From positions 1,178,001-1,242,000 of the forward strand of contig JASSUH010000001.1 of NCBI GenBank assembly GCA_031963445.1: a stretch of 64,000 bases of DNA, in the 5' to 3' direction. Within the stretch, counting starts at the first letter, position 1. Every line of letters starts with the position of its first letter. The notes beneath the pieces were generated by a model, which worked only from the letters and a program-made list of their open reading frames with translations, did no database searches and was not told where the DNA came from. This DNA comes from JASSUD01 sp031963445 (GTDB lineage: Bacteria > Pseudomonadota > Gammaproteobacteria > Burkholderiales > Burkholderiaceae). A program made the translations under genes and the position numbers. Below are positions 28,199 to 37,034 of the stretch, in pieces.

Positions 28199-28323
28199 CT
28201 TAAGCGAAATCGGCTGTCACATTGTCCGGTCCAGTTTTTTTTCGAGAGCAATATGCTTGCTATCCAGTCGGCAATGGAGCAGGGGGATGGCACACGATTT
28301 ATTTATCGTTGTGTTGACATACT

Positions 28324-29310
28324 TCACTGCGCCACAAATTCAAGTGCCTGCTTAAAGGGGCAGGGATTGCCAGCAACCAGGTTGTTATGTTCCGATAGTG
28401 TACGACGCCAGCTGCGTGCGCCAGGCATGCCGTGGTATAGCCCAAGCGTATGGCGAGTAATTGCATTCAGCGGTGCGCCACGCGATAGCTCTTGGGCTGC
28501 GTAGTCTGACAGGGCATTGACGACTTCTGTACGATTTACCTCGGGCGTTGAGCCATCATAGAAACGACGGTCAATTTCTGCGAGCAGCCAAGGATTATGG
28601 TAAGCCTCGCGGCCTAGCATCACGCCATCGACATGAGTTAGATGGTGTTCAATCTGCTCCAGCGTTTTAATGCCTCCATTGAGAATAATTTCAAGCTCAG
28701 GAAAATCACGTTTTAACTGATAGGCGTAGTCATATTTAAGCGGCGGAATTTCTCGATTCTCTTTGGGGCTTAACCCTTTTAGGATTACGTTGCGCGCGTG
28801 CACGATGAAGGTGGTACAACCCGCTTGTGCAACAGTGCCGACGAAGTCGCGCACGAACGCGTAGCTATCCATTTGATCGAGGCCAATGCGATGCTTAACG
28901 GTGACTGGAATGGAGGCGGCATCACGCATCGCTCGCACTGCGTCAGCGACAAGTTCGGGCGTTGTCATTAGGCATGCACCGAAGGCGCCACGTTGGACAC
29001 GCTCGGATGGGCAGCCACAATTTAAATTAACTTCATCGTAATGCCAGGCTTGCGCTAACTTGGCGCAACGTGCCAGTGCTACTGGATCGCTACCGCCTAG
29101 CTGCAAGGCTAACGGATTTTCAGTTGGGTTGAAGTTGAGCAAATACGCGGCATCGCCGTGCAAGAGCGCGCCCGTTGTGATCATCTCTGTATAAAGCCAG
29201 GTATGTCGGGTAATGAGCCGATGAAAGTAACGGCAGTGACGATCCGTCCACGCCATCATAGGCGCCACGCATACACGGCGCTGTTTTTTGTCAGGATTGA
29301 TTGAGGGCAT
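28324..29310 (-). CDS. dusA: tRNA-dihydrouridine synthase A
   Basis: The 328-residue FMN/NADPH-dependent enzyme reduces uridines 20 and 20a in the tRNA D-loop. Visible family features are the N-terminal VAPMMAWTDRHCRYF, MITTGALLHGD, LQLGGSDP and the active-site segment NLNCGCPSERVQ with its catalytic Cys nearby. Length and order match DusA from proteobacteria. It stands alone between the NACHT gene and copA, separated by more than 100 bases on each side. Confidence 0.95.
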   Translation of the reverse strand: MPSINPDKKQRRVCVAPMMAWTDRHCRYFHRLITRHTWLYTEMITTGALLHGDAAYLLNFNPTENPLALQLGGSDPVALARCAKLAQAWHYDEVNLNCGCPSERVQRGAFGACLMTTPELVADAVRAMRDAASIPVTVKHRIGLDQMDSYAFVRDFVGTVAQAGCTTFIVHARNVILKGLSPKENREIPPLKYDYAYQLKRDFPELEIILNGGIKTLEQIEHHLTHVDGVMLGREAYHNPWLLAEIDRRFYDGSTPEVNRTEVVNALSDYAAQELSRGAPLNAITRHTLGLYHGMPGARSWRRTLSEHNNLVAGNPCPFKQALEFVAQ

Positions 29311-29703
29311 TATTTAATTGATAACGACTATTCATGGTTAAGAGCAAGGACCTCATCTTTAATGCTAACGGCTTGCGTGCGAGTATGCTGTTGAGGTACG
29401 TTAGAAATAGACGGGCAGTGTTGGACTGTTGAGATAGTGAAGTCCTCGCCATTTCTTCTGCTGTGTTATCAGCAGTTTGAAGCCAGGCCAGTCTGTAATG
29501 GGCGAATTATAGCAATTGGTAATCTGATTATTTTGATCCGCATTTTGTTCGATCTTCCTTAAGTATTAACGCGAAGAAGCAAAATCATCTGCTCAGCCAT
29601 TCTTTCAATTTTCTGTTGCTGTGTAGTTTCCAACTCTGTAACGGTTATGTTTAATAGCTAAAACGTTGCAATCCATTTTTCCCAAATCTTCATTTAAAAA
29701 AGC
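29311..29703. other. intergenic between dusA and copA, nothing firm
   Basis: About 390 bases between divergent genes. They must hold the promoters of both dusA and copA. No copper-responsive palindrome could be assigned with confidence by eye, and no ORF is visible. Confidence 0.4.
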
Positions 29704-31494
29704 ATGCTACAGCGTAATCAATTACTAGAGCCTGAGGTAAATTTAGCGCGCCGCCGCTTTGTACAAGGATTAACCGCAGGTGGAGCGGCGCTTGGGTTGG
29801 GCTTGCTGCGTCCCACTCCAGTTTGGGCGCTGACTAATCCTGGGCATCCAACTGTACTCAGTGGCACTGATTTCGCGCTGGAGATTACTGAGACTCCTGT
29901 CAACTACACCGGCGCCACGCGACTAGCTAACACGGTTAATGGCAGTGTTCCTGGCCCTGTGTTGCGTTGGAAAGAAGGCACCACAGTGACTTTGCGTGTG
30001 ACTAATCGATTACGTACGCCAACTTCAATTCATTGGCATGGCATTGTTTTGCCTTTTCAGATGGATGGTGTGCCTGGTCTTAGCTTTGATGGTATTGCGC
30101 CAGGAGAGACCTTTGTTTATCGGTTTCAAGTGCGTCACGCCGGTACTTATTGGTATCACTCGCATACCCGCTTTCAAGAGCAGACGGGGTTATATGGCGC
30201 GTTGGTGATTGAGCCAAACAGACCAGAACGTAATCCGACTGACCGTGATTATGTAGTCATGTTGAGCGACTGGACTGATGAGGACCCAGAACGAATTTAC
30301 GCGAAACTCAAAAAGCAAAGCGATTACTATAATTTTGCCCAACCTACGGTTGCCGATTTTTTCCGCGATGTGCGTGCGAAAGGTTTAAGCGAAGCACTCG
30401 CCATGCGCAAAATGTGGAACCAAATGCGTATGAGTCCGACGGATTTAAGCGATGTTTCGGGTTACACCTATACCTACTTAATGAACGGCACGACACCCGC
30501 TGGTAACTGGACTGGGCAGTTTCGTGCGGGAGAAAAAATCCGCTTGCGTTTTATCAACGGCTCGTCTTCAACGATTTTCGATGTGCGCATCCCGGGTTTA
30601 AAAATGACCGTGATCGCTGCCGATGGCTTAGACATTGAGCCAGTACCCGTTGACGAGTTTCGTATCTCGGTTGCTGAGACTTATGACGTGATTGTCGAGC
30701 CACAAGATGAGCGCGCTTATACCTTATTTGCGCAATCGATTGATCGTACTGGTTATGTGCGCGGCACGCTAGCGCCACGTCTTGGTATGGAGGCTGAAGT
30801 GCCGAAGATGGATGCACGTACTTGGCTAACAATGCAAGACATGATGGGCGCAATGGGTGGTGCCGGACATAACAGCGCACACAGTAATTCGCACAATATG
30901 AGCCATATGCATGGCATGGAGCACGGTAGCGAGCATCAAATGGCAAGCCCCACGACAACCGCGAAGGCGGCACCTATAGTGCGTCATGCGAGCACCGAAT
31001 ATGGTTTTGGCGTCGATATGCGTGTGAATACCCCTCGTACGAATCTTGATGACCCAGGCATTGGCCTACGCAACAATGGTCGACGGGCGCTGACTTATGC
31101 AGACTTACATAGCATTGATAAGTCGACTGATACACGCGAACCTAGCCGCGAGATCGAGCTCCATCTCACGGGCAATATGGAGCGCTTTATTTGGTCCTTT
31201 GACGGTGTGAAATTTTCTGATGCAAAACCCATTTACCTCAATCTAGGTGAGCGCGTGCGCATTGTGCTGGTCAATGACACGATGATGAATCACCCGATCC
31301 ATTTGCACGGTATGTTTAGTGATTTGGAAAATCCGCAAGGTGAATTTCAAGTACGTAAACACACAATCAACGTACAGCCAGCACAACGTATTACTTATAC
31401 AGTGTTAGCCGACAATCCAGGCCGTTGGGCATTTCACTGCCATCTGCTTTATCACATGGAAGCAGGCATGTTTCGAGAGGTAGTGGTTTCATGA
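29704..31494 (+). CDS. copA: multicopper oxidase, copper resistance protein A
   Basis: The 596-residue periplasmic enzyme oxidises Cu(I). The N terminus carries a Tat signal with RRRFVQG followed by a hydrophobic stretch ending in VWA. Copper ligands are visible in HWHGI, YWYHSH, HPIHLHG and HCHLLYHMEAGM, which form the type 1, 2 and 3 centres. Between them lies a Met/His-rich segment (MGAMGGAGHN and following, about residues 378-420) typical of CopA/PcoA. The stop overlaps the copB ATG (ATGA), so the two genes form an operon. No copRS regulator is seen in the window. Confidence 0.95.
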   Translation: MLQRNQLLEPEVNLARRRFVQGLTAGGAALGLGLLRPTPVWALTNPGHPTVLSGTDFALEITETPVNYTGATRLANTVNGSVPGPVLRWKEGTTVTLRVTNRLRTPTSIHWHGIVLPFQMDGVPGLSFDGIAPGETFVYRFQVRHAGTYWYHSHTRFQEQTGLYGALVIEPNRPERNPTDRDYVVMLSDWTDEDPERIYAKLKKQSDYYNFAQPTVADFFRDVRAKGLSEALAMRKMWNQMRMSPTDLSDVSGYTYTYLMNGTTPAGNWTGQFRAGEKIRLRFINGSSSTIFDVRIPGLKMTVIAADGLDIEPVPVDEFRISVAETYDVIVEPQDERAYTLFAQSIDRTGYVRGTLAPRLGMEAEVPKMDARTWLTMQDMMGAMGGAGHNSAHSNSHNMSHMHGMEHGSEHQMASPTTTAKAAPIVRHASTEYGFGVDMRVNTPRTNLDDPGIGLRNNGRRALTYADLHSIDKSTDTREPSREIELHLTGNMERFIWSFDGVKFSDAKPIYLNLGERVRIVLVNDTMMNHPIHLHGMFSDLENPQGEFQVRKHTINVQPAQRITYTVLADNPGRWAFHCHLLYHMEAGMFREVVVS

Positions 31495-32390
31495 ATATGC
31501 GACGCTGCATTACCCCAATCTATTCATATTGCTTGGCCTTGGCCGCATGTTTTTTAGCCGTGCCGCTTAGTGCTGCTGCACACAATACTCATACTGCATC
31601 GAGTCACTCATCCCAACCTATGTCTGAGATGCCTGATCACAACATGTCAGGCATGAAGCACGAGCCGATGCAAGGAGGTAGCGTACCATCAGATGCACGC
31701 AGCCCAGATTACTCAGACGGTATCGGACATAGCCCGATGAAAGGGATGGATATGGACGATAACGCACGTATAGGGATGCTGCTGATAGATAAATTTGAGT
31801 CGTTTGCTGGTCGCGATGAGCACGGCCAGCGTTGGGAAGCCCAAGGTTGGTACGGTAACGACGTCAATAAATTATGGTTTCGTACCGAAGGCGAGCGTAG
31901 CCGCGGTAAGTTTGAAGAAGGCGAGATTGAAATATTTTGGAACCATAGCATCGCTCCATTTTGGAGCACACAGCTAGGCGTGCGACAAGACATCGGCGAA
32001 AACCCCAGACGCAGTTGGGCGGCATTTGGTTTACAAGGTTTAGCGCCGTACTGGTTCGAGCTTGAAGCCACTGGCTATGTTGGCCCATCTGGCCGAACGG
32101 CGGCACGACTACGTGCTGAATACGAACTTCTACTCACCCAACGCCTGATCTTACAACCGGAAGCTGAAATCAATCTTTACAGCAAAAGCGACCCCGCCCA
32201 TCAAATCGGCAGTGGCCTTTCTGATATTCAACTTGGTTTACGACTACGCTACGAAATCCGCCGGCAATTTGCGCCTTATTTGGGCATCAGTTGGGTAAGA
32301 CGTTTAGGTGGCACAGCTGATTATGCCCGCCAAAGCCATCAACCAGTTCTCGATCAGCAAATCGTTTTCGGCCTTCGCTTTTGGTTCTAA
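31491..32390 (+). CDS. copB: outer-membrane copper resistance protein B
   Basis: The protein has 299 residues from the ATG overlapping the copA stop. A signal peptide (to about residue 28, ending SAAA) is followed by a Met/His/Asp-rich linker (MSEMPDHNMSGMKHE), then a beta-barrel-like domain whose WEAQGWYGNDVNKLWFRTEG region is characteristic of CopB/PcoB. The C terminus ends in RFWF, an aromatic signal for outer-membrane assembly. It is thought to bind or pass copper at the outer membrane together with CopA. A strong terminator follows immediately. Confidence 0.93.
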   Translation: MNMRRCITPIYSYCLALAACFLAVPLSAAAHNTHTASSHSSQPMSEMPDHNMSGMKHEPMQGGSVPSDARSPDYSDGIGHSPMKGMDMDDNARIGMLLIDKFESFAGRDEHGQRWEAQGWYGNDVNKLWFRTEGERSRGKFEEGEIEIFWNHSIAPFWSTQLGVRQDIGENPRRSWAAFGLQGLAPYWFELEATGYVGPSGRTAARLRAEYELLLTQRLILQPEAEINLYSKSDPAHQIGSGLSDIQLGLRLRYEIRRQFAPYLGISWVRRLGGTADYARQSHQPVLDQQIVFGLRFWF

Positions 32391-32392
32391 AA

Positions 32393-32427
32393 GGAAAGCC
32401 TCAATTGGGTAAAAATTGAGGCTTTCC
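32393..32427 (+). terminator. intrinsic terminator of copAB
   Basis: A perfect 14-bp inverted repeat (GGAAAGCCTCAATT and its complement) surrounds a 7-base loop and is followed by TGATTTT. It starts 3 bases after the copB stop. Confidence 0.85.
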
Positions 32428-32480
32428 TGATTTTGGTAACTGAGCTGACGACCTTTTAGATAGCTTTTAGACAGCTCCTA

Positions 32481-32637
32481 AGAGGCCTGCTCACGATCTT
32501 CAAAAGTGGGTTGTGTTGGGGTTCCTTCGTCACCTCAACCTATGAAAAGGCCAAAATTATAGGTTGGGGTGACGAAGGAACCCCAACATGACGGCCTTAA
32601 AGGCGATTTCTGGAGATTTTGAACAGGCTTTAAGAGC
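32481..32637. repeat. dispersed nested palindrome, type A (copy 1)
   Basis: The core inverted repeat spans 32515-32587: arm GTTGGGGTTCCTTCGTCAC and its complement, meeting through CAACCTA/TAGGTTG. It is nested in outer arms containing CTGCTCACGATCTT and GAACAGGC. Similar copies occur at 39406, 41231, 51587, 60126 and 62827, with a half copy at 59244. The total length and nested ends resemble a MITE. Confidence 0.8.
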
Positions 32638-32662
32638 GCATGCAAAGTTTTTTATAGAGGGA

Positions 32663-33403
32663 TTAAACGGTTTGATAGTTTGGATGGTTTGGCGAAAATT
32701 GAGCTTGCTGTTGACGGTTCGGTAATCGAATCGCACTCTCAAAGTGTTGCTCCGCTATTTTTATGTATTTCAGCACAACAAGTGCAAAGCTAAACAACAT
32801 GCTTGCCCCCTCTAAACTCAATATCAGGGCATGATTTTCGTGATCTTTTTCCCTAAAGGATAAAGAAAAACTTAATCCGGTAGTCATACAAAGGCCCGTT
32901 AGTGCTCTATAGTATAAAGGGTCATCTATTAGTCGTTGAATAATAGAATCAACGCAGCTAACGTCATTTTCTGCTGCGTCTTGCTCTAGTGGATCCTCGG
33001 CTTGTAATGCCCATTGAGCTGCTCTTTTGGATGCTGTGAGGGACCAAGTACAGCAGCGTAAAATGTTCTTTGCAACAAGAGACGCTGTGAGAAGAAGATT
33101 GATAGTCTCAGCAGCCAGTATCGCCTTATGATCTTCATTGTATTTTTCGAAAATGTGCAAGTTGAAGATCAATGTAGACACGACAAAAGACGCCATCGAA
33201 AGGCTAAGGTCCCAATGGCCTCTGGGATCGCACCCTGCCGCGTTTCCCGTATGGGAGCGCGAGCGAGCTCTTATCGTAGTTGGCCGACTATCCTCTCCTC
33301 TGGGCGTTAGAAGCTGGCTGGTTTCTGCATCTCCATCCATACTAATATTAATAGATGGATTATGGCGTACGGAGGAAACGAGGGGGATTGAGGAGGGGTT
33401 CAT
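32663..33403 (-). CDS. hypothetical membrane protein, effector-like
   Basis: A 246-residue protein with an AAGGA ribosome-binding site about 13 bases before the ATG. The first 65 residues are Ser/Pro/Arg-rich and probably disordered. Four hydrophobic segments follow in two pairs (about 68-85, 95-112, 165-180 and 193-212), each pair spaced by a charged H/D/E-rich loop (EKYNEDHKA and REKDHENHA), so the two halves look like an internal duplication. No family is recognised. The layout resembles the frameshifted gene at 2875-3410, so they might be related secreted or membrane proteins. Confidence 0.6.
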   Translation of the reverse strand: MNPSSIPLVSSVRHNPSINISMDGDAETSQLLTPRGEDSRPTTIRARSRSHTGNAAGCDPRGHWDLSLSMASFVVSTLIFNLHIFEKYNEDHKAILAAETINLLLTASLVAKNILRCCTWSLTASKRAAQWALQAEDPLEQDAAENDVSCVDSIIQRLIDDPLYYRALTGLCMTTGLSFSLSFREKDHENHALILSLEGASMLFSFALVVLKYIKIAEQHFESAIRLPNRQQQAQFSPNHPNYQTV

Positions 33404-33563
33404 CTATTATTTATTCCTTATTATCGTTTTTGCTTACGAAAGTTTTATTTAATCAATTAAATCTAATAATTATCAAAAACTTCGTTTTACCAGAACATGC
33501 GGAATAAACTCAATGAGGTCAAGCCTGGAAATAGCGAGAACATCGTTGTGTTGTTCCAGATAG

Positions 33564-34376
33564 TCAAAATGTTTTGCTAACTGACAGCAATAAGGTATTC
33601 GCACTCGTTTTTTTGGGGTTGCTACCAGCTGAATTGCTGGCTTGGTAGTAGTTTCGATCTGCATTTGTACCAACCCAGGCGATGTTCCAAGACATGCCAG
33701 CTAGGTTTTTGCTTAGACTAACTTTGTAGTCGGTGTAGGACAGTGCGCTGTAGTTGCGTACATTAGTGTGGCCAACGTGTAAGCCTAATTGCAGGTTATC
33801 GGCTAGCTCAAAATTGTAATTAAGGTCGAGATAAGTGGTGCCTTGCGAATTGCCTTGAGCGGGAAGGGCTGTCCAATAAGCGTAACTAGCAGTTGTACTA
33901 TTTAAACCAAAATAATTAGAGAGCGCGTAGTAAAGTTTGCCATTAAAACCACCCCAATTAAGACCAATATATAACTCAGTATTGTTATATGAAGAACTAG
34001 TTGGCGTGCCCGGTGCACGATTCATCCGAGCGCCTGGATAATAAGCATGTAATAGACCAATATCAGCTTGCACCTTGTTCGTTATATTAAATTTATAACC
34101 TCCATAAAAATCCATCTCTAAGCCAGCACCGTTGTTATAGCTATTGGTTGATAAGCTGGAATTCCAGTTGCCTAAATACCAACCACTAGCGTGCACATAA
34201 TCAAAGCCACCTTGAATAGCAGGGCGCAAATAAGTCTGAGAAATGCCTCGAAAGCGATAGTCACTGACGAGAGTTAAGTTACCTGTCAGAGTATGAGTTG
34301 GTGTTTGGGCATTAACTGCAGTGCTCAACGCACAACCAAAGGCAACGGCGAATAGCTTTAGATACCTACTACGCAT
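33564..34376 (-). CDS. TorF-family putative outer-membrane porin
   Basis: The 270-residue protein has a signal peptide (cleavage likely after AVNA at about 23) and a beta-barrel. The N-terminal block LTGNLTLVSDYRFRGISQT, then PAIQGGFDY and YLGNW, is diagnostic of the conserved TorF/Gcw_chp family in beta- and gamma-proteobacteria. The C terminus ends in Phe, as expected of an outer-membrane barrel. The function of the family is poorly known. The gene stands alone, with AT-rich spacers on both sides. Confidence 0.88.
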   Translation of the reverse strand: MRSRYLKLFAVAFGCALSTAVNAQTPTHTLTGNLTLVSDYRFRGISQTYLRPAIQGGFDYVHASGWYLGNWNSSLSTNSYNNGAGLEMDFYGGYKFNITNKVQADIGLLHAYYPGARMNRAPGTPTSSSYNNTELYIGLNWGGFNGKLYYALSNYFGLNSTTASYAYWTALPAQGNSQGTTYLDLNYNFELADNLQLGLHVGHTNVRNYSALSYTDYKVSLSKNLAGMSWNIAWVGTNADRNYYQASNSAGSNPKKTSANTLLLSVSKTF

Positions 34377-34818
34377 GATCTCGACTCCTAAAAGATGTCG
34401 TTGATCGCATTTCCCGCAACGCGGTGCGTCAAAGCGATCTGCCTTTTACGGAGAAATGCACCAAATCACATGCAGAAAATTTCTCTATAAAAGACTTCTA
34501 TGCTTAGGCAGTCTAGGTATGGGCTAGTAAAAATTGGGTAAAGAAGAAGAGGTGGAAGGTAAAGAAAATGTATAAATTCGGTCAGTAAAAGCTGTGTGGC
34601 AGTAGGTTTTTAAAACTTTGCCTTAGATCATTTTTTCTCTTTAAGAGTAGCAGCTATGCTTGAGTCAAAAGCAATGTATTTCAGCGGGACTCTTTTTCTG
34701 TTTTGCATATGGTTCCCGCTGTGATTGAGGTTGACAATATTTTTAATGTTTGATCTAGGAGTCACTGTTTCTTTTTCATGTATTTCTCTCAAAATATACT
34801 ATTTACCAGATGGCATCA
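34377..34818. other. intergenic, nothing recognised
   Basis: About 440 bases upstream of the porin gene and downstream of the AT-rich hypothetical gene, which is also on the minus strand. No RNA gene, terminator with T-run or ORF of note was found. Confidence 0.4.
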
Positions 34819-35853
34819 CTATGCTAAATGAGGAGCCAGCGCGATGTTTATTTCATCCATCCTCTCTATTCGTTCTCCTACGCCATTTAGCATTTGATTT
34901 TTATTGTTTAAAAATACTTTCATATTTTTTTGGGAAATGGTCGACGAGGGAAAATTTTTAGTTAATGTTTTAATGTCATTTTGATTTTCTGGATTAATTG
35001 ATGCGTAGCTAAAAATCATTTTCTTAAATGGTTTGTGGATTAATGAGTCTAATAAATATTTCTTGTCTTGTTCATCGATTTCAATGCGACTTGAATCAAA
35101 ATTAAAAGAATCAAAAATGTGAAATGCGCGCTTTTGTAGGAGAAACCCTGTAAAGTCATGCCAAAATTTATCTGGATAAATATATTCTAGTTTATCCATG
35201 TTTATATCTAAATATCGCAAAAAAATTATGTGGTGTAAGGTATCTAGAGCAATCCTCCTATTTTTCATATTCAATATGAAAGGCAAAACAATTTTTATGT
35301 CAATTCCCTTGGTTACAGAGGATTTTAAAAAAATTTGTTGTGTTTGACATATTTCCCTATAAATCCTACCTCTGAATTGTGCTTCAGTTAAGTTGGCCTC
35401 ACTGCAGGTAGGTTGAATTTTTATCCAAAAAATATAGATATTAATATAACGTGATAATTGACCATAAATTTTATTGGGTTTATTTAGATTGTCGCATATT
35501 TTTCTTAAATTTTTGCATGCTAATGAAGTGGCAGTTAATTGATTAAATGCATTAATAATTAACTTGTTAAACATAATGTTGTTTGATTTGTAAATTTCAT
35601 TGAATGCTAGGCCTCTGGTATTATTAATTTTATCAATGCTATCAAATGGTAGTTCATCATATTCTTTGCTAAATTCAATGTCTATTTTTCTTGCATATGT
35701 AAGAATAATTTTTTCCAGAATTTTAGTGGGTAGAATTTTTGTAAAATCCACTCCTTTTGGATTAATATCATTTTCTTTTGTGCTTTTATTAGGTAAGGAG
35801 TGGCTTGTTTTTGGTGATGGGTTATTAAGTGTCTGAGATATTGAATTGCCCAT
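34819..35853 (-). CDS. AT-rich hypothetical protein with F-box-like segment and N-myristoylation-type N terminus
   Basis: The 344-residue protein is markedly richer in Asn, Ile, Lys and AT-ending codons than its neighbours, a sign of horizontal origin. The N terminus MGNSISQT fits the eukaryotic N-myristoylation pattern (Gly2, small residue at 6, no Pro at 7). Residues about 40-118 read ILPTKILEKIILTYA, then after an insertion LTATSLACKNLRKICDN. This matches the two halves of an F-box (LPxEIxxxI ... SLxCKxxRxI) with an unusually long loop. No signal peptide is seen. If both motifs are real this is a host-targeted effector; otherwise it is an unrecognised protein. Confidence 0.6.
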   Translation of the reverse strand: MGNSISQTLNNPSPKTSHSLPNKSTKENDINPKGVDFTKILPTKILEKIILTYARKIDIEFSKEYDELPFDSIDKINNTRGLAFNEIYKSNNIMFNKLIINAFNQLTATSLACKNLRKICDNLNKPNKIYGQLSRYINIYIFWIKIQPTCSEANLTEAQFRGRIYREICQTQQIFLKSSVTKGIDIKIVLPFILNMKNRRIALDTLHHIIFLRYLDINMDKLEYIYPDKFWHDFTGFLLQKRAFHIFDSFNFDSSRIEIDEQDKKYLLDSLIHKPFKKMIFSYASINPENQNDIKTLTKNFPSSTISQKNMKVFLNNKNQMLNGVGERIERMDEINIALAPHLA

Positions 35854-36124
35854 GATTAATTATCCTGAAGTTAGAAATGGAATTTTCTATTTATTGCAAA
35901 AATGATCACTTATAAAATATTCTTGTACTGTCATTTTTGCAATGCTGGGGTGAGCTGAGCCGCAAAAGTTAGCTAAAGAATAAAAATAAGCAAGAAAAAC
36001 GCCGTAGTTGAATTTTTATTAGAAGAGCTTATGCTTAGACAAACTCAAACAAGAGAGGCAGGGTTGTTTTTTTGAGCAGATTATAAGCAGATTTTAAATC
36101 TGCATAAATATTAGGAGGAGCATC

Positions 36125-36916
36125 ATGGGACACGTCTACTGGGACGAATCAAAAATGCACTATGCCGACGAGGTGCCGGATGTATTGGCGTTTGGCGATT
36201 CTTGGTTTTGGTATCTGCATAATAATCTTTTGAATCCAGTTAATCGTTTTTCTGGGCAACCCACTATTTTGTGTTTTGGTGCGAATGGAATGCGCGCAAC
36301 GCAGTTGGCTAGTGGTTTTCTCTTTGAGCAGTTTAAATTAGCGGTGAAAGGGTATGAGTCTGCTTCGATGGTTATGTTGAGTGCAGGCGGTAATGATTTT
36401 GCTGGTTTTGAAAATTTGCAAAAAGTTTTATTACCTGATTGCTCGCAGGCGTCAATGCCAGAGGCGTGTTTTAAGGAAGGGATGCCTGAGCAGCTGTTTG
36501 ATGTAGTGCGGCAGGCTTATGAAAAAATTATTTTAGGCGCGCTAGCGTACCGCAAGGACATCAAAATTCTAGTGCATTGTTATGACTATGCGATTCCAAC
36601 CGGTATTGGTTATTTAGGGCTTGGGCAATCGCTTAAGGTGCCAATGGACGCTTGTCGTGTACCGGAGCCAGATGATCTTTCGCCAGACTCGTTCAGATGT
36701 CGTTTGGTCAAGCACTTGATTAATGCGATGGCAAAGATGCTTGATTCGCTAGTGCAGGAATTCCCGCAGGTAGTTATTCGTGTGCCAAGCGCTGGCACAC
36801 TTCACGCAGATGAATGGGCGAATGAGTTGCATCCGACGCCAAAGGGCTTTGATCGGTTAGGACAAGTGTGTTTTAGCCCGATTGTGCGGCGGATTTTGGA
36901 AGGGACTGAAAGATAG
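36125..36916 (+). CDS. SGNH/GDSL-family hydrolase
   Basis: The 263-residue protein is preceded by a strong AGGAGG ribosome-binding site. The conserved SGNH blocks are in order: block I FGDSW (Ser nucleophile, about residue 27), block II with Gly in FGANGM, block III SAGGNDF, and block V NELHPT with the catalytic His near the C terminus. These enzymes cleave esters of lipids, polysaccharides or peptidoglycan substituents. There is no signal peptide, so it acts in the cytoplasm or leaves by another route. The substrate cannot be told from the sequence. It stands alone between the F-box-like gene and the ftr operon. Confidence 0.85.
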   Translation: MGHVYWDESKMHYADEVPDVLAFGDSWFWYLHNNLLNPVNRFSGQPTILCFGANGMRATQLASGFLFEQFKLAVKGYESASMVMLSAGGNDFAGFENLQKVLLPDCSQASMPEACFKEGMPEQLFDVVRQAYEKIILGALAYRKDIKILVHCYDYAIPTGIGYLGLGQSLKVPMDACRVPEPDDLSPDSFRCRLVKHLINAMAKMLDSLVQEFPQVVIRVPSAGTLHADEWANELHPTPKGFDRLGQVCFSPIVRRILEGTER

Positions 36917-37034
36917 AAGTTGGAGGGGGCAGTGAAGTGCTGGTGTAGCGTTATGCGCTACGACAAGCCTTCGTTGCCCTGTCTATGCTTGTCGTGTTGC
37001 CTCTCTGTGTTATGTCAGATAAATGTTTTGATAT

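Noticed and set aside
26686..28293. A 535-codon open frame on the minus strand across the HEAT repeats
   Set aside because: It is the antisense shadow of near-identical repeats; its Ser/Thr/Ala-rich composition mirrors the + strand code, it has no ribosome-binding site, and the + strand reads a coherent HEAT protein.
30554..30973. 139-codon open frame antisense to copA
   Set aside because: The + strand encodes an intact multicopper oxidase with all ligands; the antisense frame has no ribosome-binding site.
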